A stretch of 43,913 nt of DNA from Bacteroidaceae bacterium (GCA_900769765.1 CAAGHW010000093.1:1-43913); one strand, 5' to 3'; counted from the stretch's first letter, positions 1 through 8,107 are shown. The notes: generated by a model from the sequence alone, not told the origin. Program-made: numbers and translations.

Positions 1-86
1 AAGGCTGAGGCTGCTGCACAGAAGAAACTCGATGCTGCAAAGGCTGCTGCAAAGAAGGCAATTGCAAAAGAGTTGAAGAAAGCAAA
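1..86 (+). repeat. Direct repeat copy 1 (Lys/Ala-rich gene end)
   Basis: Bases 1-86 match 1664-1749 at 83 of 86 positions. The first 59 bases are identical, and mismatches fall at offsets 60, 73 and 83. The repeat may extend left of the window. The two copies bracket a 1.6 kb segment carrying one lipoprotein gene. Confidence 0.9.
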
Positions 87-93
87 GAAGTAA
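1..93 (+). CDS. C-terminal end of a Lys/Ala-rich protein (partial)
   Basis: The window begins inside an open frame that runs to a TAA stop at 91-93. The 30 visible residues consist almost only of Lys and Ala with a few Glu, Gln, Leu, Asp and Ile, for example KAEAAAQKKLDAAKAAAKKA. This is a basic, probably helical tail of the kind seen in histone H1-like or nucleic-acid-binding proteins. The body of the protein lies outside the window, so its function cannot be named. A hairpin terminator follows at 117-157. A second, nearly identical copy of this gene end lies at 1658-1753, on the other side of the lipoprotein gene. Confidence 0.75.
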   Translation, partial: KAEAAAQKKLDAAKAAAKKAIAKELKKAKK

Positions 94-116
94 AGGATAC
101 AATACAATAGTCACAG

Positions 117-157
117 CAGCGCTGCTTCGCACACGGAGCAGCGCTGTTTTTATTTTT
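117..157 (+). terminator. Rho-independent terminator of the Lys/Ala-rich gene
   Basis: A perfect 10-bp stem (117-126 with 137-146, core AGCGCT) and a 10-nt loop are followed directly by a T-rich tract at 147-157. It lies 23 bases after the stop codon at 93. Confidence 0.85.
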
Positions 158-295
158 CTACAGATGGCTCTTTTTGGGGTATAACTTTTGTTGTTCATTG
201 TATTATGTTTATGTTTGCGGAAATCTTACGGCAGTCGCCGATAGCCGGGGATATTCCAGTATATACAGTTATGTTAATTCTATAATGTTATTACC

Positions 296-1600
296 ATGAA
301 AAAGCTATTTGAAAAAATTGTCGGAATAAATCCGATAGCCTTGTGTCTGATGCTTGCTGTCTTCACACTCTTCTCTTCTTGTGATAATGAAGATGATAAC
401 AATTCAGGGGAAGGCTCTTTGCCCGAGGCGGTGGTTGTTTTTGATACCGACGGCGAATCCGATTATTATGCAACGGTCTTTGATTCAAAGAATAGTTCTG
501 TAACAATGGTCAAGGCCGATGAGGATGGCCGTATAACAGCCTTTGACCACCTTCTTGTCAAGGATAATGCCAATATCACTGCCACGTTCAACGAGGATGG
601 TCTGTTCGAGGGAATCGGTGTCGAGGGTGCTACGATTGCTTTCTCCAACTATAATGGCAACAAGGTAGATGTTGCGATTGTTTTGGGTGATGAAACCCTG
701 TTGTTCAAGGAGTATGAGTGTCCTCGTGACTGGGAACAGATGAAGGGTGATGTCTATTTGGGTGTTTCGCCGGAAACAACCAGAGCCGAAGGCGAAAAGA
801 GACTGAAGGATGCCTTCTTCTATCTTGGCAGCCAGTTTAAGAATTTGTGGGATTTTGCGGCTAAGGGAATCAGCGCTTCCAATCCCCAAAAAATCGCCTT
901 CAAATATCTTTTCGATATAATCAAGGACGGAACATTGTTTGTTGCCAACCTTAAGGGCGATTTGGCATATGCCGAATTCTTTGCTGAACTTGCTGCCTTG
1001 GCCGCAAAATCGCCCACGACTCCTTGGGGTGCCCTTTGGACACTGCTCTCCAACTATGATACATACGTGGATTTTGTCGCTGAAATGGCATATAACCTGA
1101 TGGAGATGTACGATGAGTATATCAATGACAAGAATAATGGTATTGGTGCATTGGAGAGTGGTTACGGTGCTTTGAAGGCGACTTTGAGCTGGAATTTCTA
1201 TGCCGATATTGACCTTTATGCCGATGAACCTTCAGGCGAGACCATTTGCTGGACAAACACGTATTCCGATTATTCAGGCGGCTATCTTGACGTGGATGAT
1301 ACGTATGGTGGTCCGGGTTCTGTAGAGAATATCTATTGGGAAACTGCCGAAGATGGTGATTATCGTATATATATCGACTATTTTGGTCCCGGTCATTCAG
1401 CTTATGGTGGCGAGACCGGAGTATGTACCGTAAGTGTCTTCTATAACGGATTGGGTAGAACATACAATATACCAATGGCCGATGACCAGACAACCACTGT
1501 TACAACCGTTTCGTTGCCTTCGGGTGCGCAGAACAGCTCACCGGCACGGAATATTGATTTCCAGGTTGTATTGTCGAACAAGGCAAGAGCTCTCAAATGA
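296..1600 (+). CDS. Surface lipoprotein with C-terminal DUF2135/YfaP-like domain
   Basis: This 434-residue protein has a signal peptide ending in lipobox LFSSC with Cys29. The next residues are D-N-E-D-D, an acidic run like the Bacteroidetes lipoprotein export signal that sends lipoproteins to the cell surface. The middle (about 150-290) is mostly helical and alanine-rich. The C-terminal part (about 295-420) has the pattern SWNFYADIDLYADEP, then LDVDDTYG and then YRIYIDYF, which resembles the beta-sandwich DUF2135/YfaP-type domain with acidic DxD metal-like sites. The family call is by eye. It stands alone between two Lys/Ala-rich gene ends, and its frame stays open past the TGA at 1598-1600 to the TAA at 1751-1753. 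Cellular role unknown. Confidence 0.8.
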   Translation: MKKLFEKIVGINPIALCLMLAVFTLFSSCDNEDDNNSGEGSLPEAVVVFDTDGESDYYATVFDSKNSSVTMVKADEDGRITAFDHLLVKDNANITATFNEDGLFEGIGVEGATIAFSNYNGNKVDVAIVLGDETLLFKEYECPRDWEQMKGDVYLGVSPETTRAEGEKRLKDAFFYLGSQFKNLWDFAAKGISASNPQKIAFKYLFDIIKDGTLFVANLKGDLAYAEFFAELAALAAKSPTTPWGALWTLLSNYDTYVDFVAEMAYNLMEMYDEYINDKNNGIGALESGYGALKATLSWNFYADIDLYADEPSGETICWTNTYSDYSGGYLDVDDTYGGPGSVENIYWETAEDGDYRIYIDYFGPGHSAYGGETGVCTVSVFYNGLGRTYNIPMADDQTTTVTTVSLPSGAQNSSPARNIDFQVVLSNKARALK

Positions 1601-1625
1601 TTATGGTTTGAGCCCTTGCTCTTAT

Positions 1626-1657
1626 ACCGGCGGCGACAGGATTCTGTCGCCGCCGGT
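1626..1657 (+). other. Strong hairpin without a T-tract
   Basis: Fourteen perfectly paired bases (1626-1639 with 1644-1657) enclose a four-base GATT loop, with a GC-rich arm ACCGGCGGCGACAG. The position, 26 bases after the lipoprotein stop, is where a terminator is expected. No run of T follows: the next base, 1658, is where the Lys/Ala-rich repeat begins. It looks like a terminator whose T-tract is lost or was cut off at a junction. Confidence 0.7.
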
Positions 1658-1753
1658 GATGCAAAGGCTGAGGCTGCTGCACAGAAGAAACTCGATGCTG
1701 CAAAGGCTGCTGCAAAGAAGGCTATTGCAAAAGAGATGAAGAAAGTAAAATAA
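1658..1753 (+). pseudogene. Orphan second copy of the Lys/Ala-rich gene end
   Basis: Translation from 1658 gives DAKAEAAAQKKLDAAKAA and on to a TAA at 1751-1753, almost the same peptide as the gene end at 1-93. There is no ATG in frame between the lipoprotein stop at 1600 and this tail, so it is not a normal gene. It is, however, in the same frame as the lipoprotein gene: 50 sense codons without a stop separate TGA 1598-1600 from TAA 1751-1753. It could be a recombination remnant, or a tail made only by stop-codon readthrough. It has its own terminator at 1778-1813. Confidence 0.65.
1664..1749 (+). repeat. Direct repeat copy 2 (Lys/Ala-rich gene end)
   Basis: This is the partner of bases 1-86, identical at 83 of 86 positions. 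It directly follows the hairpin at 1626-1657. Confidence 0.9.
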
Positions 1754-1777
1754 GTAAGCAATATCAATTGTTATAAT

Positions 1778-1813
1778 AAATCGAGACATCCCGACGGGGT
1801 GTCTCGATTTTGT
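1778..1813 (+). terminator. Rho-independent terminator
   Basis: A 15-bp stem (1778-1792 with 1796-1810, one G-U pair, arm AAATCGAGACATCCC) has a 3-nt loop and ends in TTTT. It follows the orphan Lys/Ala-rich tail by 24 bases. Confidence 0.85.
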
Positions 1814-1992
1814 ATATCATTAATAGTGTTGAGATTATGTAACTGTTGTGTATGTCTATGAAAGTTGGAAAAAATTTGCATTGTTGATTTAAAATGTATA
1901 ATTTGCACTTGATTTCATGATTATGAATGTCGAACAGGTTACATGTGATGGTTAACCGCTTGTAAATTAATAAAATATTAACTTTAAAATAT

Positions 1993-3717
1993 ATGCTTAT
2001 GAAAAGATTTACTTCAGTTGTTTTATTGATTCTGTCGGTCGTTTTTACAGCTATGGCCGGAATAGACACCTCCAAGGAGTATATGATTAAGTATTCCGAT
2101 GGTACTTATCTCAATGTCCTGAATCATAGTACCCATGCATCAGGAGCCTATGGTGGCGTTAATCTTGCGGCATTGGATGGTTCCAGCAGTCAGATATTTA
2201 TATTTGAGGAGAGCGGTGACGGCTATAAGTTGAGATGCAAGGATGGTTATTACATCAATTGCTACGAATGGAATGTCGATGCAAATTCAACGGTAGACGG
2301 TTCTGTCCTTTATCTGGAGCCTGCAGCAGGCGAAATGGAATATCTTATCAAATGGTACAATACCTATAAGAATGGTGAGAAATATTTCAAGGTAGGTCTG
2401 GCTGACGGTGGCTCTAATTATTACCCTTATGGAGATGCTCCTAAGGCAAATGCCGCAGTATGGACTTTGGTTGAGTATCAGGACCCTGCACTAATTGGAG
2501 CAAAGGATGTCCTGATTGCTGAAATAACAGCTGCAGACCAGCTTCTGGCTTTGACGGGCTCTAATCCCGGAGAGTATACAGCCGAGCAGACTGCTGTGTT
2601 GGTTGAGCCTCTTGCTGTGGCAAAAGGTGTGCTTGAGAATGGTAGTACAGTGGCAGCCGATTATACCGACGCAGCTGCTGCTTTAAAAGCTGTTGTCGAT
2701 GGATTGGCATTGACACCGAATCCGGTAGTGGCGGGTACATATATGATAGTTTCTGCTTGTGAGGGCTTTGGCTCGACAGTCAACGTCATATCTTGTTATG
2801 GTTACGATACCTATCATGGTGCAGACGTGACATTGGCATGGACACAGAAAGACGAGAATGACCCGTTGCAGTATTGGACACTCGAGGACAACAACGATGG
2901 TACATTCAATATCAAAGCGACCTACGAAGGCAGCTATATTGCGAATTATGTCGGCACAGATGCCCTTGGAGCAACCGCAAAGGCTGCTACATTCAAGAAT
3001 CTTCCTTTGGCTCAGTTCAATATAACACTTAGAGGTGAAAGCAAACCTCTCCACTGTAACGGTTGGAACTGGGGTACTTCGGCTGCGCCTCTTACAGTGT
3101 GGGACGGTGTAGAGAATACTGCTTCGGCATGGAAACTTGTAAAGGTGGATGCTGCTCCCGAATTCTCTCATACTCTTTCTGTGGATAGAACAGGATACGC
3201 TACATTGATGCTTGGTTTCAATGCGGAAATCCCAGAAGGTGTGACTGTGCTGGCTGTCGAGTCTGTCGAGAACTCGAATTTAGTTGTCAAAGAGTATACC
3301 GAAGGTGTGATTGCAGCCAATGTCGCTGTCATCATCAAGGCACAGGAAGGTGAATATACGTTTACATCTGCTGCTGATGCTGCAACAATCACAGAAAGTG
3401 CATTGAAGGGTTCTTTGTTCAAGAAGACCATCGGATTGCAGGGCGCAGGATATTTGCTTGGCAATGATGGGGAAAATGCTGTGTTTACAAAGGCTGCCAT
3501 AGCAGGTGCTAACTTTGTGAATGATGCGAACGAAGCATATCTTGATATCGCAAGCGATGTCGTATATTATAGCATCGGTGCCGATACAACAGGTATAGAC
3601 GAGATTGCAGAGCAGGTTGCTGAAGATGCTGTCTTTGACATTACAGGCCGTAAGGTAGAAAAGATTTCAGCTCCCGGCATCTATATAGTGAACGGTAAAA
3701 AAGTTCTGGTAAAATAA
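1993..3717 (+). CDS. Secreted beta-rich protein with T9SS-like C-terminal tail
   Basis: This 574-residue protein has a signal peptide (MKRFTSVVLL to about TAMAG); a second ATG at 1999 may be the true start. Residues about 25-160 and 245-375 resemble ricin-like beta-trefoil (lectin) repeats, with recurring blocks such as GYYINCYEW and EGSYIANY. Residues about 385-525 match the beta domain often found before the C-terminal tail in Bacteroidales exoproteins (GYATLMLGF, then VAVIIKAQEGEYTF). The last 35 residues, FDITGRKVEKISAPGIYIV followed by a short basic end, look like a type A T9SS sorting domain. PorU and PorV are encoded at 36509-41469, so export by T9SS and possibly glycan binding are reasonable inferences. 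The substrate is unknown. Confidence 0.75.
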   Translation: MLMKRFTSVVLLILSVVFTAMAGIDTSKEYMIKYSDGTYLNVLNHSTHASGAYGGVNLAALDGSSSQIFIFEESGDGYKLRCKDGYYINCYEWNVDANSTVDGSVLYLEPAAGEMEYLIKWYNTYKNGEKYFKVGLADGGSNYYPYGDAPKANAAVWTLVEYQDPALIGAKDVLIAEITAADQLLALTGSNPGEYTAEQTAVLVEPLAVAKGVLENGSTVAADYTDAAAALKAVVDGLALTPNPVVAGTYMIVSACEGFGSTVNVISCYGYDTYHGADVTLAWTQKDENDPLQYWTLEDNNDGTFNIKATYEGSYIANYVGTDALGATAKAATFKNLPLAQFNITLRGESKPLHCNGWNWGTSAAPLTVWDGVENTASAWKLVKVDAAPEFSHTLSVDRTGYATLMLGFNAEIPEGVTVLAVESVENSNLVVKEYTEGVIAANVAVIIKAQEGEYTFTSAADAATITESALKGSLFKKTIGLQGAGYLLGNDGENAVFTKAAIAGANFVNDANEAYLDIASDVVYYSIGADTTGIDEIAEQVAEDAVFDITGRKVEKISAPGIYIVNGKKVLVK

Positions 3718-3745
3718 GTCAGGTACACATACTGCTTATGACATG

Positions 3746-3784
3746 CACAGGCGAAGAATTCTTCGCCTGTGTTTTGTTGTTTGT
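3746..3784 (+). terminator. Rho-independent terminator
   Basis: The 13-bp arms CACAGGCGAAGAA (3746-3758) and TTCTTCGCCTGTG (3759-3771) pair, the innermost bases forming the turn. They are followed by TTTTGTTGTTTGTT. It ends the T9SS-cargo gene. Confidence 0.85.
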
Positions 3785-3887
3785 TACAAAAACATATCTA
3801 AAATATTATTTTTATTAAAAAATGACAAAAATACGTTATAACCAGGTGCATTTTGGCTTAAAATATAGGATAATTAAAGTTTATTTG

Positions 3888-3895
3888 TATTTTTG
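3888..3895 (+). promoter_or_regulatory. Putative -7 element of the aro operon
   Basis: TATTTTTG fits the Bacteroidetes -7 consensus TAnnTTTG exactly and lies 33 bases before the aroF start. No good -33 TTTG is visible at the expected distance, so the assignment rests on the -7 box only. Confidence 0.4.
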
Positions 3896-3928
3896 CAATT
3901 CACATAATAAAGATAAAAATATAATACT

Positions 3929-4942
3929 ATGATAGCAGTTCTAAAACATGGAGTAACCAAGACTCAGCAGGACAATCTTGTCCATTGGCTTGAGTCGCAG
4001 GGTGTGAGAGTACATATTTCTGAGGGTGAGATGCAGACAGTGATTGGTCTTATCGGTGACACAAGAAAGATCGACATCGACCTGCTTGCCGGTCTTGACA
4101 TAATCGACCGTGTTACACGCGTGACCGATCCGTTTAAGAGTGCAAGTCGCAGTTTCCACCCCGAGGATACCATAATCACCGTCGGTAAAGGTGAAAACGA
4201 AGTTAAGATAGGTGGCGGTAATTTTGCAATTATGGCAGGCCCTTGTTCTGTAGAGAGCGAGGAACAGATATTGGCTGTGGCTACAGCCGTAAAGGCTTCG
4301 GGTGCAAACATCCTTCGCGGTGGTGCCTTCAAGCCGCGTACATCGCCATACGATTTCCAGGGTTTGCGTGCCGAGGGTCTGCATCTTCTTATGAAGGCCC
4401 GTGAGGTGACAGGGTTGCCTATCGTGACAGAGATTATGGCGACATCGCATCTCGACCTGTTTGCCGATGTGGATATCATTCAGGTGGGTGCGCGTAACAT
4501 GCAGAACTTTGAGTTGCTCAAGGAACTTGGCCGTTGCGACAAGCCTATTCTTCTTAAGCGCGGTATGTCGGCTACATTGAAGGAACTTCTTATGAGTGCC
4601 GAATATATCATGTCCGAGGGTAACGAACAGATTATCCTTTGCGAGCGCGGTATCCGCAGCTACGACAGCTATACCCGCAATGTGCTTGACCTTGCCGCGG
4701 TGCCTGTGTTGCATGGTCTCACTCACTTGCCTGTTGTCGTTGACCCGAGCCACGCCACAGGTGTTTCACGCCTTGTACGTCCTATGGCTTGTGCCGCTTG
4801 TGCTTCGGGTGCCGATGGTCTTATCATCGAGGTACACAACAATCCGGCATGTGCTTTATGCGACGGTGCTCAGTCGCTTACTCCCGAGCAGTTCGACGAA
4901 GTGGCTCAGCGTGTTCGTGAGATTCGCAGTATAATGCATTGA
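3929..4942 (+). CDS. aroF: 3-deoxy-7-phosphoheptulonate (DAHP) synthase with N-terminal regulatory domain
   Basis: This enzyme condenses phosphoenolpyruvate and erythrose 4-phosphate to DAHP, the first step of the shikimate pathway. The 337 residues contain a ferredoxin-like/ACT-like N-terminal domain (about 1-85) and a type I-beta catalytic barrel with MAGPCSVES (102-110), FKPRTSPYDFQG (134-144), KRGMSATLKE (210-219) and DPSHATG (272-278). The architecture matches the Thermotoga-type enzyme, in which the N-terminal domain carries feedback inhibition by aromatic amino acids; that regulation is inferred here. There is no fused chorismate mutase; that activity sits at the start of PheA. It is the first gene of a five-gene operon, and its stop is 2 bases before the tyrA ATG. 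Confidence 0.95.
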   Translation: MIAVLKHGVTKTQQDNLVHWLESQGVRVHISEGEMQTVIGLIGDTRKIDIDLLAGLDIIDRVTRVTDPFKSASRSFHPEDTIITVGKGENEVKIGGGNFAIMAGPCSVESEEQILAVATAVKASGANILRGGAFKPRTSPYDFQGLRAEGLHLLMKAREVTGLPIVTEIMATSHLDLFADVDIIQVGARNMQNFELLKELGRCDKPILLKRGMSATLKELLMSAEYIMSEGNEQIILCERGIRSYDSYTRNVLDLAAVPVLHGLTHLPVVVDPSHATGVSRLVRPMACAACASGADGLIIEVHNNPACALCDGAQSLTPEQFDEVAQRVREIRSIMH

Positions 4943-4944
4943 TT

Positions 4945-5772
4945 ATGATAGTAGGCATAGTAGGTTTAGGACTTATCGGAGGCTCGGCGGCTAAAGCATT
5001 CAAGGCTGCCGGGCATATCATATATGCCTATGACATAAACGAGAGTGTTACAGGCTTTGCTCGTCTGGAGGGTGTCGTTGATGAGGAACTCACTACTGCC
5101 AACATTGCCGCATGCGACCTTCTGTTGCTGACTGCAACACCGAATGCTTCTGCCGGTTATCTTGAAAAAAACGCTTCGGGCATATCTCCCAAAGCTCTTG
5201 TAGTCGATTTCTGTGGAACAAAGGAGATGATTTGCTCTCTTGGTTTTACTCTTGCAAAGGAGTATGGCTTTACATTCGTGGGTGGTCATCCAATGGCAGG
5301 TTTGCAATTTTCGGGTTATAAATATTCAAAGGCTACGCTGTTCAACGGTGCGTCGTTCATCCTTGTGCCGCCCGTACACGATGATATAGTGCTGTTCGAC
5401 CGCGTGAAGCAGGCACTTATGCCGCTTGGCTTTAAAAAGTTTGTTGTTACGACAGCCGATTTCCACGACAAGATGATTGCCTACACATCACAGATGTGCC
5501 ACGTTGTTTCAAATGCTTTCATCAAAAGCCCTACGGCAAAACAGCATAAGGGATACAGCGCAGGCAGTTTCCGCGATTTCACCAGGGTTTCGCGCCTGAA
5601 CGAGGCCATGTGGACCGAACTGTTCCTTGCCAACAAGGAGCATCTCCTTTCGGAACTCGACCTGCTCATAACATCTCTTGGCGAATATCGTGATGCCATT
5701 GTTGCCAATGACGCCGAAACATTGCAGCGTCTGTTGCGTGACGGCCGAATTGCCAAGGAGGAAACGGAATAA
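4945..5772 (+). CDS. tyrA: Prephenate dehydrogenase
   Basis: It oxidatively decarboxylates prephenate to 4-hydroxyphenylpyruvate on the tyrosine branch. The 275 residues begin with an NAD-binding Rossmann motif GLGLIGG (7-13). The active-site stretch GGHPMAG lies at 113-119, with the conserved His at 115. I chose ATG 4945 over an in-frame TTG at 4939 that would overlap the aroF stop. No ACT domain follows, so feedback control is not obvious from the sequence. It lies between aroF and aroB in the operon, 9 bases before aroB. Confidence 0.92.
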   Translation: MIVGIVGLGLIGGSAAKAFKAAGHIIYAYDINESVTGFARLEGVVDEELTTANIAACDLLLLTATPNASAGYLEKNASGISPKALVVDFCGTKEMICSLGFTLAKEYGFTFVGGHPMAGLQFSGYKYSKATLFNGASFILVPPVHDDIVLFDRVKQALMPLGFKKFVVTTADFHDKMIAYTSQMCHVVSNAFIKSPTAKQHKGYSAGSFRDFTRVSRLNEAMWTELFLANKEHLLSELDLLITSLGEYRDAIVANDAETLQRLLRDGRIAKEETE

Positions 5773-5781
5773 CTGATTATT

Positions 5782-6831
5782 ATGCAATACAATACTATAA
5801 ATGTCAGCGCATCGCGCTGTTACGATATACACATCGGGCGAGGCCTGCTTGCCAAACTCGGTGATTTCATTCGCCCGTTGCTCGGTGAATGCCGTCTTGC
5901 GGTGCTTACCGACAGCAATGTCGATGCACTATATGGCAACGCCATAGTCGAGCATCTGTCAAATGCCGGGTATAACGTATGTAAATATGTGATACCAGCT
6001 GGCGAGGCTTCAAAATGTGCCGAGAACCTTCTTGCTTTCCTGAACTTTCTTGCACAGGAGCAGATTACGCGCAGTGATGCTGTGATTGCATTCGGTGGCG
6101 GTGTTGTCGGCGACCTTGGAGGTCTGTCGGCATCGCTCTATCTGCGCGGAATAAAATATGTGCAGGTTCCGACAACGCTCCTTGCGGCTGTCGACAGTTC
6201 GGTGGGCGGAAAAACTGCTATAGATATTCCTGCAGGCAAAAACCTTGTCGGCAGTTTCTATCAGCCTGTGCTTGTCTGTTGCGATACGGCACTTATGGAC
6301 ACTCTGCCTGCCAATATCTATCGCGACGGTTGTGCCGAAGTCATAAAGTACGGAATGATACTCGACAGCGCATTGTATGAAAAACTGCACACTCTGCCGT
6401 TCGACCGCGAAGAGGTTGTGGCAAGATGTGTCGAAATAAAGCGAGATGTCGTTCAGCAGGACGAATTCGATAACGGCATACGCGGTTTGCTCAACTTCGG
6501 TCACACATTCGGTCACTCGATAGAAAAACTCAGCAATTTCACTGTTTCGCATGGCGAAGCTGTGGCAAAAGGCATGGTAATAGCATCGCGCATGGCTGCT
6601 TTGATGGGTATGTGTGATGTGGCGGACGAACTCTCGGCGTTGCTTGTGAAATATGGCTTTGATATCTCTTGTCAGTATGGCGCAGAAGAGATATTCGAAT
6701 CACTCCTTTCCGACAAGAAACGTCGCGGTGGAACAATCTCGGTCGTCCTGCCACGCGCGGTGGGCGACTGCACACTCGTGGCATTGGAGCTCGATGAACT
6801 AAAGAGTTTGCTTGTTAAAGTAATGGCTTGA
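5782..6831 (+). CDS. aroB: 3-dehydroquinate synthase
   Basis: It cyclises DAHP to 3-dehydroquinate, step two of the shikimate pathway, using NAD and a divalent metal. The 349-residue length is normal. The NAD-binding loop FGGGVVGDLGG is at 104-114, the phosphate/substrate loop PTTLLAAVDSSVGGKT at 130-145, and the metal ligands fit Glu185, His241 (in GHTFGHS) and His257 (in SHGEA). Only 4 bases separate it from aroA. Confidence 0.96.
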   Translation: MQYNTINVSASRCYDIHIGRGLLAKLGDFIRPLLGECRLAVLTDSNVDALYGNAIVEHLSNAGYNVCKYVIPAGEASKCAENLLAFLNFLAQEQITRSDAVIAFGGGVVGDLGGLSASLYLRGIKYVQVPTTLLAAVDSSVGGKTAIDIPAGKNLVGSFYQPVLVCCDTALMDTLPANIYRDGCAEVIKYGMILDSALYEKLHTLPFDREEVVARCVEIKRDVVQQDEFDNGIRGLLNFGHTFGHSIEKLSNFTVSHGEAVAKGMVIASRMAALMGMCDVADELSALLVKYGFDISCQYGAEEIFESLLSDKKRRGGTISVVLPRAVGDCTLVALELDELKSLLVKVMA

Positions 6832-6835
6832 TACT

Positions 6836-8092
6836 ATGGAAAAGAGAGTCTCGGGAACATTGCAAGGTAAGGTAACGCCACCGCCGTCAAAGTCGCAGGC
6901 ACATCGTCTGCTTATATGTGCGGCGCTCGGTACTGCTCCATGTACGATAGCCTGCAGCAGCGTGAATGAAGATATAATGGCAACAATGCGTTGTCTAAAT
7001 GCTTTGGGTGCTTCAATAACATATTCTTGCGGAGTCTTTTCCGTTACTCCTGTAACCGTAACCAAAGGTGCAACGCTCGACTGTGGTGAGAGCGGTTCTA
7101 CATTGCGTTTCCTCATGTCGGTGGCGGCTGTGCTTGGTGCTGATGCCACATTCGTCGGTGCAGGCAAGTTACCGCAACGTCCTATGGGCGACTTGTGCAA
7201 TGTGCTTGCCGAGCATGGTATTTCATTCGAAAAACATTCTATTGATGAACTGCCTGTAACATGTAAGGGTACATTGCAGGGTGGCAGATATAGCCTGCCA
7301 GGAAATATCTCTTCACAATATCTCACAGGTTTGCTCTTCGCTCTTCCTTTGGCCGATGTGGATAGCGAGATTGAGGTTACAGGTGTAATGACAAGTGCAT
7401 CATATATAGCAATGACGCTTGATGCCCTGAATGTCGCAGGAATAAAGATTGAACAGCAAGGTAACATTTTCAGAATAAAGGGCAGACAGCAATATCGTAT
7501 GCCCTCTTCAGTAATTGTTGAGGGTGACTGGTCGTCGGCAGCCTTCTGGGTGGTAGCAGGTGTGACGGGAAAAAACCGTATAACAATCGGCGGTATGAAC
7601 AATTCATCGCTTCAGGGCGACAGCAAGGTCATCGACCATTTGCGTCTGATGGGTGCATTTATTGAATTCTGTGACAATGATGTCGTTGCCATGCCGTCAC
7701 AATTGTTCGGTACAGAACTTGACTGCACCGATACGCCCGACCTCTTGCCGATACTCTCTGTTGCTGCCGCTGTGGCGCAGGGAACAACGGTGTTTACAGG
7801 TGTCGGTCGCTTGCGTTTCAAGGAGAGCGACCGTCTCGAAGCTATGAGGCAGGTGCTCGCTTCGTTCGGTATATTGTCACAGGTTGGCGAGGATACTTTT
7901 ACCGTTTTGGGCGGTGAGCCTGTCGCAGATGGTGTGGTGAACAGTTTCGGTGACCATCGTATAGCAATGTCGGCTGCAATAATGTCGTGCGTTGCACAAG
8001 GAACAACAAGAATAGATAACGGAACATGTGTTGCGAAATCGTATCCTACATTCTTTGACGATTTTGCAATGCTTGGAGGTATAGTAGAATAA
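6836..8092 (+). CDS. aroA: 3-phosphoshikimate 1-carboxyvinyltransferase (EPSP synthase)
   Basis: It transfers enolpyruvyl from phosphoenolpyruvate to shikimate 3-phosphate. The 418 residues show the paired-domain EPSPS features: PPPSKSQAHR (15-24) with the substrate lysine 19, GESGSTLRF (84-92), PQRPMG (113-118), then KESDR and GDHRIAMSAA near the C terminus. The loop at 84-92 reads GESGS where the E. coli-type enzyme has GNAGT. That is a lineage variant seen in several anaerobe groups and not a sign of damage. Fourth gene of the aro operon. Confidence 0.95.
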   Translation: MEKRVSGTLQGKVTPPPSKSQAHRLLICAALGTAPCTIACSSVNEDIMATMRCLNALGASITYSCGVFSVTPVTVTKGATLDCGESGSTLRFLMSVAAVLGADATFVGAGKLPQRPMGDLCNVLAEHGISFEKHSIDELPVTCKGTLQGGRYSLPGNISSQYLTGLLFALPLADVDSEIEVTGVMTSASYIAMTLDALNVAGIKIEQQGNIFRIKGRQQYRMPSSVIVEGDWSSAAFWVVAGVTGKNRITIGGMNNSSLQGDSKVIDHLRLMGAFIEFCDNDVVAMPSQLFGTELDCTDTPDLLPILSVAAAVAQGTTVFTGVGRLRFKESDRLEAMRQVLASFGILSQVGEDTFTVLGGEPVADGVVNSFGDHRIAMSAAIMSCVAQGTTRIDNGTCVAKSYPTFFDDFAMLGGIVE

Positions 8093-8107
8093 TAAAAATA
8101 TATAATT

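Noticed and set aside
1..93. CRISPR or satellite repeat made of the Ala/Lys codons
   Set aside because: The internal similarity (GATGCTGCAAAGGCTGCTGC-type blocks) comes from low-complexity codons in one frame; there are no regular spacers.
94..1663. Transposon flanked by target-site repeats
   Set aside because: The repeats are long and coding, and the segment holds no transposase, recombinase or terminal inverted repeats. Recombination between gene ends explains it better.
3941..4753. Minus-strand open frame of 270 codons opposite aroF
   Set aside because: aroF carries all DAHP synthase motifs on the plus strand; the antisense frame is rich in His, Cys and Thr and matches nothing.
5481..5832. 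Overlapping minus-strand frames at the tyrA/aroB junction
   Set aside because: Both flanking plus-strand genes have full family signatures and a normal 9-base gap; the antisense frames have no support.
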